From contig CAJSYZ010000005.1 of assembly GCA_910574455.1 (NCBI GenBank), positions 2,604,001 through 2,668,000 of the forward strand: a stretch of 64,000 bases of DNA. Reading direction: 5' to 3'. The translations under genes and the position numbers were made by a program. Source of the DNA: Trichaptum fuscoviolaceum. Taxonomy: Eukaryota; Basidiomycota; Agaricomycetes; Hymenochaetales; Trichaptaceae. Within the stretch, counting starts at the first letter, position 1, and each line of letters begins with the position of its first letter. The notes under the pieces are model-generated. The model had not been told where the DNA came from and did not search any database. It saw only the letters and a program-made list of their open reading frames with translations. Positions 36,988 to 47,244 of this stretch are shown in pieces.

Positions 36988-37466
36988 AGTATAACGATGC
37001 TTCTCTCAACTCCTACAGTAGTAATTAGTGGAGCTCTTTTCTTATTCTCATGCGATGGTGTTGCGTATTCGTACGTTTGTTTCCTGCTCTGTGTTTGATG
37101 GCCTTTGGCGTGCGCTTTATGTGGTAGTACATGTATGACTTGAGGAAATGGGAATGATATTGCAAGTGTGGTTTCCATCCGTGAACTTGAAGTATACTGC
37201 TAGCTAGTAGCCAGTGATAACTTGAACTTGTACTTGTTCTAGTGACATGATTCGCGACTTGGACTCGGACAGTTGGAGGATCGTCTTCCCTCGGCGGATG
37301 GGCCCTGATTTGAAGTTTATGGGGAATTATTGCTTATTACTTCAAGATGAAGCCACTTGAACTTCAGGCTGTATAATCATGGTCTTGAATCATTGTATGC
37401 GTAACAACGTTGGAAGTTAAACTTGAAGGGGACACGGAAAGTTTAAGTTGCGGAGTCATACGACTC
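34332..37466 (+). repeat. Tandem duplication unit 2 (protease gene and 3' region)
   Basis: Second copy of the 3.1-kb unit at 29978-33115, in direct orientation about 4.35 kb downstream. Only scattered substitutions and single-base indels separate the two, so the duplication is recent relative to the decay of the element. Confidence 0.85.
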
Positions 37467-39773
37467 AGCCTCCAAGTCGGATCATGATGCATTGCCATCG
37501 TTCAAGTTGAAGCTCAGGCTGCCACTGCCAGTGGCAGTGGACTCTGACCCTCCTCAGGCTCCGGTACCGAACTACCACCATGTTCGAGTAATACTGCTAT
37601 AGTAGTGGGTTTATCATAAGATACATTTCTGCAAATACTGTGAGATATATATATTGTAGACGATGCACGAAGAGGCAGCATGAAGATGGTTTACGGCAAA
37701 AGGAAATAGGGATAGATATGTACGAGGTCTGTACAACTTGAAGGATGGGGAACGGCGAAGAAAGAACTTGAAGGACCTCCTGAAGACTCGGAGAAACATG
37801 AAATAGAGTGGATAGAAAAGGTGAGTAAATATGAATGCAATCCAAGGAACCACAACTCATATGTACCATCATGATGATAGGCTTCGTACTACATACTATT
37901 TCAGTGCACGCGACATCATCTCTGCTGGTCCTGGCACTGACAAACGTCAGCCTGAGCAGCTTCGTTTTCGAACTTGTTGAAGCTACAGCCTGCCAGTGAC
38001 TACTTAATTTGTCACATGTTACCCCTCATGAAGGACAGAAGGGTGTTAAAGCACTTTACCATCACATTTGAGGTCTCAAGAACTGCATAGTGATAGAAGT
38101 ATGGATATCATATAAGTTTTTGAGATAATATCGAGAAAATGAGGCAGGAAAAAGTGAACAAGAGCATAGATTTTAGCTCAGCCTGCTGCCACTGCACTGG
38201 CAGTGGCAGCCTTGGTGCCACTGGCAGTGCCAGTGAGCGCACAGCCAAAATCATAGGAAGGTATCCTGTGACTGCCAGTGTCACTTCAAGTTGAGTCACC
38301 GCTTTTTACACCCACCTCAGGCTGTATTGTTGAACTTGTACTTCCTCCACCGTTTTCCTCGAGGAAGCCCAAGAAACCTACGGCGACGTGGGCGAACTAC
38401 ACAACCTCGCTATCGCTCGGAATTACAGGCCCAGACGAGGAACGAAATTACCTGAGCTCGAACGTTGAAAGACTCAGTGTTTAGTAGGCGATTGGAAAGT
38501 TGTCGCACCACCCCCCTCCGCGGTTCCCCGGTCACTCAAAAGAAGGCGTGCTTTAAGGCGGACAGCCGCAGACTCGGACCCAAGAGGCGAAGATAGAAAG
38601 TGTGGTGGACGAGGAGGAGTGCTAGCCTGAGTGGGCTTGAAACAGTTTGAATGTGTCTCGATCTCTTGAAATTTCGTGAGTTCCTTCTTTCCGTTACCGA
38701 TTCCGAGTCCTTGGAAATCAGGTATCACGAAGTTTTTAAATGTTTCTTCAGAGAAATGAAGACAGCTTCAAAATGACTGTGACTCGATCTCTTAAAATTT
38801 CGTGAGTTCCTTTTTTCCGTCTCCTCGGAAATCAAATATCACAAAGTCTTCACAATGCTTCTTCAGAGAAATGAAGACAGCTTCAAGATGACTGTGACTC
38901 GATCTCTTAAAATTTTGTGAGTTCTTTTTTCCGGATCAACTTCGGAAATCAGATATAACAAAGTCTCCCAATGCTTCTTCAGAGTAATGAAATCAAGAAG
39001 ACGACTTCAAGATGAACTTTACTTGATTTCGTACTAAAGCGGATTTATTCTCTTCCATCAGAATCAGAGCGCTGCGCAGTGTGACTCGGACTCGCAGGCG
39101 GTGGGCGGTGAGCGCTCTTTCGAATAATCCAGAAGAATGGTTCAAACAGCTTCAAGTTATAAAAGGAGGACAAAATATCTCTTTGCTAAATATCCTATGC
39201 TCGCGCGATCATTAACTGTCATGCTACTCAACATTATAACCTTTATCCTGCGCTTCATAGCAGCATTTATGTCTAATTGCGGAGTCCGAGTCGGAGGAAG
39301 GCGCGAGTTGGACGAAGAGGACGCGATTGACAAAGGTGATTCAAGCCGTTTACTATCTCAGTACAGAATGAAAGCTGACCCTTTGTTTCCTACAGTATAC
39401 GATAGACTCGGAGAATTCTGACGCTACTAGTGGCAGCGTCGGTTGTTATGAGAGGTGTGAGGTTCGTTCAAAAAATGCTAGGGTATGTATAACTTCCTGC
39501 CTCAGCACTGTTTATTCACTTACAAGTAGTCTACCATCTTCCAGTCTCTCTCTATGATTCAGGGCTTGACTTTTCAAAATTTCCACAACAACTTAAATCG
39601 ACACAGGCATGACTCAGGCTAGTACTACTCTAGTAGTAGTAGTAGCGGTGCTCCTTCAAGTGCAAATTGTTTTCTCGCTTCCACCAGAACAAACATTTTA
39701 CTTTACTATGAAAGATTAGAAATATCATATTGCTGGCATGTGTTTATCAGATATAATATGTATTCAAGTTGGT
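37467..39773. other. No supported gene; palindromic words and intron-like repeats
   Basis: No exon chain is convincing. A 94-codon open frame at 39137-39421 has a hydrophobic stretch (LTVMLLNIITFILRFIAAFM) but nothing else to support it. The region carries the tandem repeats at 38640-39020 and many CACTGGCAGTG and AGTAGTAG words. Confidence 0.4.
38640..39020 (+). repeat. Tandem 115-120-bp units, each with an intron-like stretch
   Basis: Three diverged units each read CTCGATCTCTT[GA]AAATTT[CT], then GTGAGTTC…, then ATGCTTCTTCAGAG and AATGAA…GA.GACAGCTTCAA. Each holds a GTGAGT donor and a TTCAG acceptor about 60-70 bp apart. The exon-like part is 50 bp and does not stay open when spliced repeatedly, so coding is unlikely now. 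Confidence 0.55.
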
Positions 39774-39866
39774 AAGTGCAATGATACACAGCATCAAAGT
39801 TGAGTGATGACATCCAATTTGGAGAACTTCCGTTTCGAAACTGATGCACTTATGTTGCACTTACCA
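39774..39866. repeat. Subterminal inverted repeat, right end
   Basis: GGTAAGTGCAA at about 39775 and TTGCACTTACC at about 39855 are perfect inverted 11-mers that could form a hairpin about 240 bp inside the right end of the large transposon. Confidence 0.5.
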
Positions 39867-40070
39867 TTGCACTTGAACTGCCCACTGGCATGCCGGTGCT
39901 TAAACCTCACTTAATCCTGGCTTGCCGCCTGATGTACAATTCCCCTCCTTTTGCACTGATTTTATCCTGAAACGCCGTGTTTTAAGGCCATCAGGCAGCC
40001 AGACAACCCTTCAGGCAGGCGTGGCAGCGCTTCGACCCATTTAAGAAAGCTTCAGGGCGCGCCAGGACGT

Positions 40071-40106
40071 GCCAGTCGCCGTAAGCAAAAGGAAGTTTCC
40101 CTGATG
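40071..40106 (-). repeat. Right terminal inverted repeat of the large transposon
   Basis: The reverse complement reads CATCAGGGAAACTTCC, then TTTTGCTTACGGCGAC, pairing with 8512-8545. Confidence 0.65.
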
Positions 40107-40422
40107 TGTGACTTACCACTGGCAGTAGTAGTACGTGTAAAGTTATGAAACACCCCACGTGAGGGCACCTTCTTAATAAGGCAGAATACGCCCAATTCTT
40201 ACTTTATTGGGCAGGTAGCAAAATTGGTCAGCTGTTTCATTAGTAACTTTCTACACACGGCAGTTCAAGTTGCCGACTCGGAGACTGAGTTTGAAACTTG
40301 AACGAGGTGCCGCTTGCCATGATCAGCATGATGATGATGATGATGATGCCGAACAGCCCTAAGACGCTTGAAGTTGGTTCGGCTGTATGGAACAAAATAT
40401 TGTTTATTCTTACGACTTGGAA
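40107..40422. other. Short gene-free stretch right of the large transposon
   Basis: No gene. It still has some transposon-like words (CACTGGCAGTAGTAGTAC at 40117, CAGTTCAAGTTGCC at 40261) and an (ATG)n run at about 40326-40350. A weak inverted pair (AGTTATGAAACA near 40141; TGTTTCATTAGTAACTT near 40232) could mark a small MITE, but I am not confident. Confidence 0.35.
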
Positions 40423-40593
40423 TTCCCGCGAACCGTAGGGTTCGCTTGGGTACCTTAGAAAAACGCAACTGTGTCGATTCTCTGCGAAAACTGATCCAGT
40501 CACGTGAAATTTCCTTTATGGGTAATTAACCCTTTCCGGCAGGAGATCTAGTCATGTGATATGCTACCTTTCACAGCAGGTTGTTTCCACGCG
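40423..40593 (+). repeat. Shared 170-bp left end, copy A
   Basis: Begins TTCCCGCGAACCGTAGGGTT and includes CTGATCCAGTCACGTGAAAT and ACCTTTCACAGCAGG. It matches 49055-49225 over nearly its full length, with about 20 differences and small indels. Confidence 0.8.
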
Positions 40594-40750
40594 ACTTTGA
40601 CTGCAATCTGTTGCAACGGCAATCCACCCTTCGCAGGTCAATGGTGTGCTGCCCTGCAGTACCTTTGCAATGAACAACAGCAGCCCCAGCATCTCCGTGT
40701 CTACACCCTGCGGCGGTGCAAATATGACTTTGTCTGTGAGGACATCATCC

Positions 40751-40755
40751 AGCAC
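40751..40755. repeat. Target-site duplication AGCAC (left) of the chromovirus
   Basis: AGCAC immediately precedes the left LTR and is repeated at 48063-48067 after the right LTR. Five bases is the normal duplication for Ty3/Gypsy integrases. Confidence 0.88.
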
Positions 40756-41575
40756 TGTTACGACCGTCGGGAATTGTAGCGGGAAACAGTTTCGGGAAAC
40801 TGGAATTCGCGACAAGAACCCGCGTTCGGGAATCTGGATTCGCGACTGGGAACGAGCGTGGGAATTCAGGCGGGAAACGCGCGGGATTCTATCCAGGCGC
40901 GTCGCGGGATTCTCAAGGCCAGCTAGGACTCTTCACTATTTTGAACGTCAAGTAAGCGGATCCCTAAGGAAGCACTCCACAAGTAAGTATTGCGCAACTA
41001 ACTACACCGGAGAAAAGAGAGAGATCGCACCTAAGGAAGCACTCCACAAGAGGTCAAAAGTGAGGTGCTCCTTACAATGCCTACAGCTATTTATCTACTT
41101 CGTAAAGACTGTATAGTTAATCTACGCTAAGTGTCCTTGCGCAATGCGCACCTATCTACTACAAACGATACATGCTACGACCGCACTGCTAGGCATGTCT
41201 ATCCCGTCTCTCCAGATGGCTACGGCCTGTCCGTGGACGTCAGCGTCCGGTCCGGGGCCGCGACTAGCCAGACTAGGTATGCCAGACTGTTGCAGGTCGT
41301 CACCTTGAGGTACTAACGGATTAATGAGCGTATGTTGATAAGTGAATGTACGTGTGCCGTGGCGGGTCGTCGTAAATGAATGTGTGTATGCGTGCATGGT
41401 TGCCGGGACGGTGGTGCGGGATAAGTCACGTGAGCATGGGATCGTGCGATTCGGGAATGAGGTTTCGCGCGGGGAATCCAATGGCGGGATTCTCTCCCCG
41501 CGGGTTTGTCTGCTCATGTCGGGATCCTTGGCGGGAAAGTGCGGGAAATGAGAAAAGGAGCCCGGGATCTCGACA
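40756..41575 (-). repeat. 3' LTR of the chromovirus
   Basis: 820 bp, TGTTACG…CTCGACA on the plus strand. It differs from 47245-48062 by a 2-bp indel (CTCTCC versus CTCC, about 41495) and at least one substitution (41074). The polypurine tract complement TTACCCCCCTCC abuts it at 41576. Confidence 0.93.
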
Positions 41576-44500
41576 TTACCCCCCTCCAAAGGCGCAACTC
41601 CGGGGCGCCAAGCTTGAATCTTGCTCAGGTCACAGAGCTCGATAGCGTTGACTTCTCGAGGGGCGTCCGGGTGTTTTCGATAGAAACTGCGAATTTTAGC
41701 CTTTGCATTACCCATATCCTTTGCGGGAATCCATGTATCTTCCGCGCTCGAATATCCCTTCCATCGTACCAAATATTCAAATCTCCGTCTAAACCGTCTA
41801 GCATCCAAAACCTCTTCCACCTCGTACTCCAGATCTCCTTCTACTTCGACTGGGGGCGGCGGGGGTTGCGTTCGACCGGGAATGTCGTCTTCGTGGTATG
41901 GCGAGAGCAGTGATACATGAAATACGGGATGAATCTTCAGCGACGCGGGGAGTTCGAGTTCGTAGGTGAGGTCACTTAGCTTTGCCTTCACTTTATACGG
42001 CCCTAGTCGTTTCGGTAATAATTTGCGCGCTCCTGGTCGCCGAACGTTCGTCGCCTCAAGCCATACTTTATCCCCGACTGCGTACTGCGGGGCCTCATTC
42101 CTGGCCTGATCGTAGTGCTGCTTCATGCGCTCTGCCGCAACCTCCAAAGCCGCTCTTGCCTCTTCCTGTGCCTGCTGAAGCTCCTGTAGTCGTGCGTCCG
42201 CGGCGGGGACCGTGGACAGGCCGTCGCTCGGGGCAATCGTGAATTCGGGATTGTAGCCGTAGACAAGCGCGAACGGGGATTGTCGTGTTGCCGCGTGCGC
42301 TTTCGTGTTGTGCGCGAATTCTGCCATTGGGAGTAATCCGGCCCAGTTTTCTTGTCGTGTATCTATGAAAGCCCGTAAATATTGTTCCAGCTCTTGGTTT
42401 ACCCTTTCGGTTTGCCCATCCGTCTGCGGGTGATACGCAGTCGACGTGGTACCCTTGATACCGAGTCGGGAAAAAAGGGCTTTCATGAACTGCGCGACAA
42501 ACTGTGGTCCTCGGTTGGATATGATCTGGCGGGGGGTTCCGTGCTAGTGTTGCTAAAGTTCAGTTCAGGATAGGCCTGAACCGGGTTCAAACTCCGAACT
42601 GAACCGGGTTCAGGTTCAGGTTCAGAGAAATCTCAGATTTTGAACCTGAGTTCAGTTCGGGGTTCAGGCCTCTGGAGAAATGCTGAACCTGGTTTGAACC
42701 GGGTTCGAACCCTGAACTTCAGGTAACTTTCCCACCCTTTAAAGATGGAAAACCTTATAGTTTGACAACTATAAAGTACTTAAAATGTCAATTAAAAGTG
42801 AAACTTATCAACATTAAGCAGAATCTATGTCTAGAATATACTAAATGTACTAAGGTTCATTGCTGAACTGAGTTTGAACCCAGTTTGAACCCGGTTCAAG
42901 TGGGATTATATAACAAAATTTCCATATATGGTATGTACTAAGGCTTTCTAAAAATAGATACTTGAACCGGGTTCAAACCGGGTTCAGCCAGAATTTGGGC
43001 TGGCTGAACTGAACTGAACTGAACTTTGAGTTCAGTTCGGGGTTCAGGCTGAGGCCAGAAAATCCGAACAGTTCAGTTCGGGGTTCGGACCAAAAGGGGT
43101 CTGAACTGAACTGAACTGAACTTTAGCAACACTATTCCGTGCAGCTTCCAGACGTGCTGCAGGAATAGTTCCGCAGTTTCCGGTGCATCAATGTCAGACG
43201 TGGTCGGGATAAAATGCGCTTGCTTGGTGAGACGGTCGACCACCACGAAAATTGCGTCGTAATCCTCAGATCGGGGGAGCTGGGTGATGAAATCGCACGA
43301 AATCGCCTGCCAGGGGCCCTGCGGGATTTCGTTCGGTTGCAGGAGTCCTACCGGGCGTTGGGATCGGTTCTTCGTGCGTGCGCAGGTATCGCATCCCGAA
43401 ACGTATCGTTCTACGAAGTTAGACATCCCGGGCCACCAGTAGTTGCGGCTTACCATCTCAAACGTTTTCCAACGTCCAGGATGTCCGGCAGGGAGACTGT
43501 CGTGGTAAGTCTTCACCACATCCCGGCGAATGGTCTCGTCTTTCGGGACGTAAACCTTACCCTGGTACAGGATGAGGCCTTCCTCGGTGCTCCAGTCCTC
43601 AAGTTCCTTGGTCAGGACTCGAGGCGCCTTGGACTTGACCAACTCGATTGCGTCCACCAGTTCGTCTTCATACTGATCTGACTTACGAATGCGTCGTAGG
43701 AGGGCCTGATCCCCGTGTACCTGTGTCATTCCCCGACGAATTGCCTTTAGTCGAAACATTTCGGGGGTCAAGAGGGTCCGTCCCGTGTTGTCTTCGCCTT
43801 CGGGTTGAAGATCGACGCGTCGTGACATGGCGTCGGGTTTGCCTCCGAGTCGCCCTGGGCGATGGCGAATCGTAAAGTCGAAGCGAGTGAGGAACAGACT
43901 CCACCGGGCTTGGCGTCGCGTCAGCGTTCGGGATTCAGAGAAATATAGCAGATTCTTGTGGTCAGACACGATATCGAGTTTATGACTCGCACCTTCGAGA
44001 TAATGTCGCCACTCGTCAAGAGCTCTAATAATTGCGAGTAGCTCCTTGTCATAAATCTCGTAGTTGCGTTCCGCATCGTTGAGGGATTTTGAGAAAAAGG
44101 CGACCGGATGTATCAGCCCGTCGTCGCCTTCCTGGGACAAGACCGCGCCGGTCGCGAAATCAGAGGCGTCGCATTCCACGATGAATTGTCGCGACATGTC
44201 TGGCATCATCAGGACGGGGGCGGTCGTGAACATGCGCTTGAGATAGTCGAAAGCGAACTGCTGGTTTTCTGTCCAGGCCCAGTGAACGTCCTTCTTCAGC
44301 AGCGTCGTGAGCGGTTTGACGATGTGCGAGAAATCCCGAATGAAGCGTCGATAGAAATTCGCGAACCCGAGGAAGGCTTGAATGTCTTTCACCTTTTTCG
44401 GGGTAGGCCAGTCGAGGACCGCCTGTACCTTGGCGGGATCCATCGCCACCTTTCCCTGCGAAATAATCATCCCGAGATACTCGACGGAAGTCTGTTTGAA

Positions 44501-46213
44501 TTTGCACTTTTCGGGTTTGCAGAACAAGTCGTTTTCGCGTAGCCATTTAAGGACTTCCCGTACGTGTTCATCGTGCTGCGATTCATCTTCGGAAAAGATT
44601 AGCAAGTCGTCAAGATAGATGATCACGTATACTCCAATGAGGTCTTTGAAGATATCGTTCATCATGTGCTGGAAGGTCGCTGGGGCATTCGTGAGCCCGA
44701 ATGTCATCACCGTTGGTTCGAAATGTCCTGCCTGAGTCCGAAATGCAGCCTTCCACTCGTCGCCTTGCTTCAGTCGCACATTGTGGTAGCCCCATCGTAA
44801 ATCTAGAGTCGTGAAAACCTTCGCCTTTTGCAGCGCGTCTACTAGTTCCATCGTGAGGGGAAGCGGGTATCGATTCTTGACCGTGATGTCGTTCAGTCGT
44901 CGGTAATCGACTACCATGCGCAAGGTTCCATCCTTTTTCTTGATAAAGAAGACGGGAGCCGCTGCAGGGGATTTCGAAGGTCGTATGTACCCCTTGCGCA
45001 GGTTTTCGTCAACGAATTCGCGAAGGGCATCGCGTTCGGCTGGGGCCAAGGGATAGATTTTGCTGTACGGGGGAACCTTCCCGGGTTCTAAATCTATGGC
45101 GTGGTCATACGGCTTGCGCAGTGGAAGCCTTTCGGATTCAACTTTCGAGAAAACGTCGGCAAACTCACGGAATTCGGGGGGAACTAGTTCTTCGAAGGTT
45201 TTCTCGCCTTCCTTCACCGCAGACTTCTCAGCGATGGCCTGGGAGTGGGTGTACGAGGCGGCAATTTGGTACGCGAAATGGTCGTCCGTCGTGACGAAGT
45301 AGGATTCGGCGTCGTGGTACTGGTCCCAATATTTTTCTGAGTACCGAAATCCCGGTGGGACAGCTTCCCATTCGGCCTGGGTCCTGTCGGGCCCCCAGGG
45401 GGTCTCGACTTCTTCTGCTATGGCGAGGCGGGGAAGCGGGACCAGGCGTTGCTGGTTGTCACACTGGGGCGGGCAGCGGTTGAGATCGACCACATCGTTG
45501 GTCCAGTCAATGGTTGGGTTATGGTGCCGCAACCAGTCGATCCCCATGATAATATCGTCGTCGCCAATATCCGCGACGGCCATGGTCAACTGTTCTAAGT
45601 GTCCCTTCATCTCGACGTTGAGGACTACTTCCTTGGTGATGCGTCCAATCGCGTTCGGGGAATTGTCTGCGTTTCGCAAAAGTATCGGGATTACCAAGTC
45701 CCGGGTCTGGAGTCCGTGTCGCGAAACGTAGCGGGAATTTATGAAAGTTCCCGACGCACCGCTGTCTAGCATTACTGTGGCTAAGGCATCCGTCTTTCCG
45801 TCGCTAACCTGTACCGGGAACTTCAAATGTCGTCGAAGACGACGGTCTATTGTAGAGATGGTTAAATACAAGGGACCATTATTAAGAGAGTTCTTCGGCC
45901 ACAAGGGCGGTTGGGTCGTATAGGGCGCGACTGAGCAATACGACCCTACTGAAAATCCGCTGGGGGCGGGGCTTCGGGATTGTGAACGTTCTTGGCGGCG
46001 GGCGTCATGGCGGCGAATGCGTTCTGTAGCACGGACTGCTGCACATTCTGGACGTACTGTTCCGCCATACGTTTGAGCGTTTCTTCGAACGACTGGAGCG
46101 CGGGGGGCGATGGGCTCGACGGGGACGTGGATTTCGTCGCCTTTAGGTTTCGGGATGGCGGTCGCGTTGGGCAATCGCTCACCAAATGGTCTTTCTCTCC
46201 GCAGTAGTAGCAT
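41152..46213 (-). pseudogene. pol: Chromovirus pol: protease, RT, RNase H, integrase, chromodomain
   Basis: Pol proteins copy the element RNA into DNA and integrate it. Visible in order: retropepsin (VMLDSGASGTFINSR), reverse transcriptase (FFIKKKDGTLRMVVDYRRLN; IIYLDDLLIFS), RNase H (FIVECDASDFATGAVLSQEG), the integrase HHCC zinc finger (SCDTCARTK-type, GCDTCARTKNRSQ) and catalytic core (ISCDFITQLP), and after the MITE gap MKALFSRLGIKGTTSTAYHP and QTDGQTERVNQ. A chromodomain follows (RRFEYLVRWKGYSSAEDTWI), which in relatives binds histone marks. The coding sequence is cut by the hAT-like MITE at 42545-43134. In addition, the second catalytic Asp of the integrase (usually SDRGPQF) reads Asn here (SNRGPQF). 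The frame runs on into the LTR to 41152. Confidence 0.9.
42537..43142. mobile_element. hAT-like MITE (590 bp) with 8-bp target duplication
   Basis: The element spans 42545-43134. Its ends are perfect inverted repeats: TAGTGTTGCTAAAGTTCAGT on the left, ACTGAACTTTAGCAACACTA on the right. TTCCGTGC flanks it on both sides (42537-42544 and 43135-43142). An 8-bp duplication and TAGTGTTGC-type ends fit the hAT superfamily. Internally it is packed with GAACCGGGTTC palindromes and CAGTTC repeats and codes for nothing. Confidence 0.92.
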
Positions 46214-47155
46214 AGTCCCTTACTCCTGCGCTCCCGGCGCACCCTGTCAATCTCCATTGCGTTGGGATCCTTCGTCGAGCTTGCGCCCGCAGTCGGGATC
46301 GTACGCGGAGCTGAAACTAGTGGTGCCGGGATTGCTTCGGGGCGTAGCCGCTGGCTTTGATACTGGTCCATAGGCGTGTGCGAGCCTTAGCTTCTCGTCC
46401 GTCTCGGAAACCCAGTTGACGTAGGCATCGAATTTCATATCCTTCGCCTCTGTGCTGGCGATGTGCTGGCGAACCTGGTCTTTGAGTCCCTTCCGGAACA
46501 TGTCGAGGTAGATGACATCCGTTGTTGCGTCCTTGGGCCACCCGGTGAGGGCTTGGAGGGCACGGAATTGCGACGCAAACTCGGCGACCGTTCCTGTCTG
46601 GCGTAGGCGCATCAGCTTGTCGGCTGCGGCTTTGTCTGCATCGATTTCCCCGTAAGAGGCGCGAAGGGCGGCGAACAGGGCCTCCAGGCTGGCGGCTTCT
46701 GGCGGTGTCGGGATGTCCTGGAGTCGATCTAGAATGGGTCGTGCCCAGTCTTGCGCCGGCCCCCGCAGTAGCATCAGAGCAAATGCGACCTTGCGGGTTT
46801 CGTCTAGTCCCGGATGTTGTCCGAACAGGTAGAGCTTAATCTGGTGAATCCAGTTCTCCAGCTTGGCTCGTTCGCCTTCGAAGGTGTCGGGAAGCTTCAT
46901 CTTGAGCCCGGCTCCGCCCCCAGACGGGGAGGCGGGCTGACTCGCGATTTGGGCTTCTAACGCCCGGTTGGCGTGCTTGAGCTGGGCGACTGTGTTCTGG
47001 ACCTGATTGTGTTCGTTGACTAGCTTGGAGTAGCGCTTTTCGAGGGTGTCGAGGCGATCAAGGATGGGCTGGAGTTTGTCTTCCTCCATCGAGGAGCTAG
47101 GGGACGGGAAAGCGAAGGTGTCTGCGAGTCCTCCCCATTCCTGGTGGGACGACAT
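45946..47155 (-). pseudogene. gag: Chromovirus gag with zinc knuckle, frameshifted
   Basis: Gag forms the particle that packages element RNA. From the ATG at 47155 it reads MSSHQEWGGLADTFAFPSPS, a coiled coil (LDTLEKRYSKLVNEHNQVQN) and the retrotransposon gag domain (FEGERAKLENWIHQIKLYLF; MRLRQTGTVAEFASQFRALQ). The frame closes at 46247 without a zinc knuckle. A +1-shifted overlapping frame (46371-45946) supplies it: GLCYYCGEKDHLVSDCP, a CX2CX4HX4C box, ending NPEAPPPADFQ. The pol frame is then -1 relative to this second frame, a relation often used for programmed gag-pol frameshifting. The internal gag shift is more likely a mutation. Confidence 0.8.
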
Positions 47156-47244
47156 CGCGGGTCGGCGGTACGGGTGCGGGGGTAGAAGTAAAGAGCGTGA
47201 GGGTGTCGAGTCCGAGCGGCGGTGAGCCAGGACTTTTGACCTAA

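Larger units (their letters stand above)
8512..40106. mobile_element. Large Plavaka-type DNA transposon with cargo genes (about 31.6 kb)
   Basis: The block is bounded by inverted copies of the same end: CATCAGGGAA…GCTTACGGC…AC at 8512 and its reverse complement ending at 40106. About 28 of 32 positions match, apart from a 2-bp gap. Just inside both ends are GGCCTTAA and CTGAAGC motifs. The interior carries a Plavaka transposase, its divergent companion gene and several genes of unknown role, in intergenic DNA of very unusual repetitive composition. I see no long target-site duplication; if the element starts at CAGGG, the two flanks share only AT. That the two ends belong to one transposed unit, rather than to two copies of a related element, is inference. 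Confidence 0.6.

Noticed and set aside
39137..39421. 94-codon open frame with a hydrophobic stretch
   Set aside because: An isolated frame in repeat-rich DNA with no splice partners or recognisable motif; kept only as a note.
8512..40106. Starship-type (tyrosine recombinase captain) giant element
   Set aside because: No tyrosine-recombinase gene was seen near either end; the inverted repeats and Plavaka transposase fit a cut-and-paste element better.
8512..40106. An 8-bp or longer target duplication for the large transposon
   Set aside because: Flanks compared base by base share at most AT, depending on where the end is placed, which is not evidence.
40139..40250. Small MITE with AGTTATGAAAC-type inverted ends
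   Set aside because: The inverted match is interrupted and no target duplication is visible.
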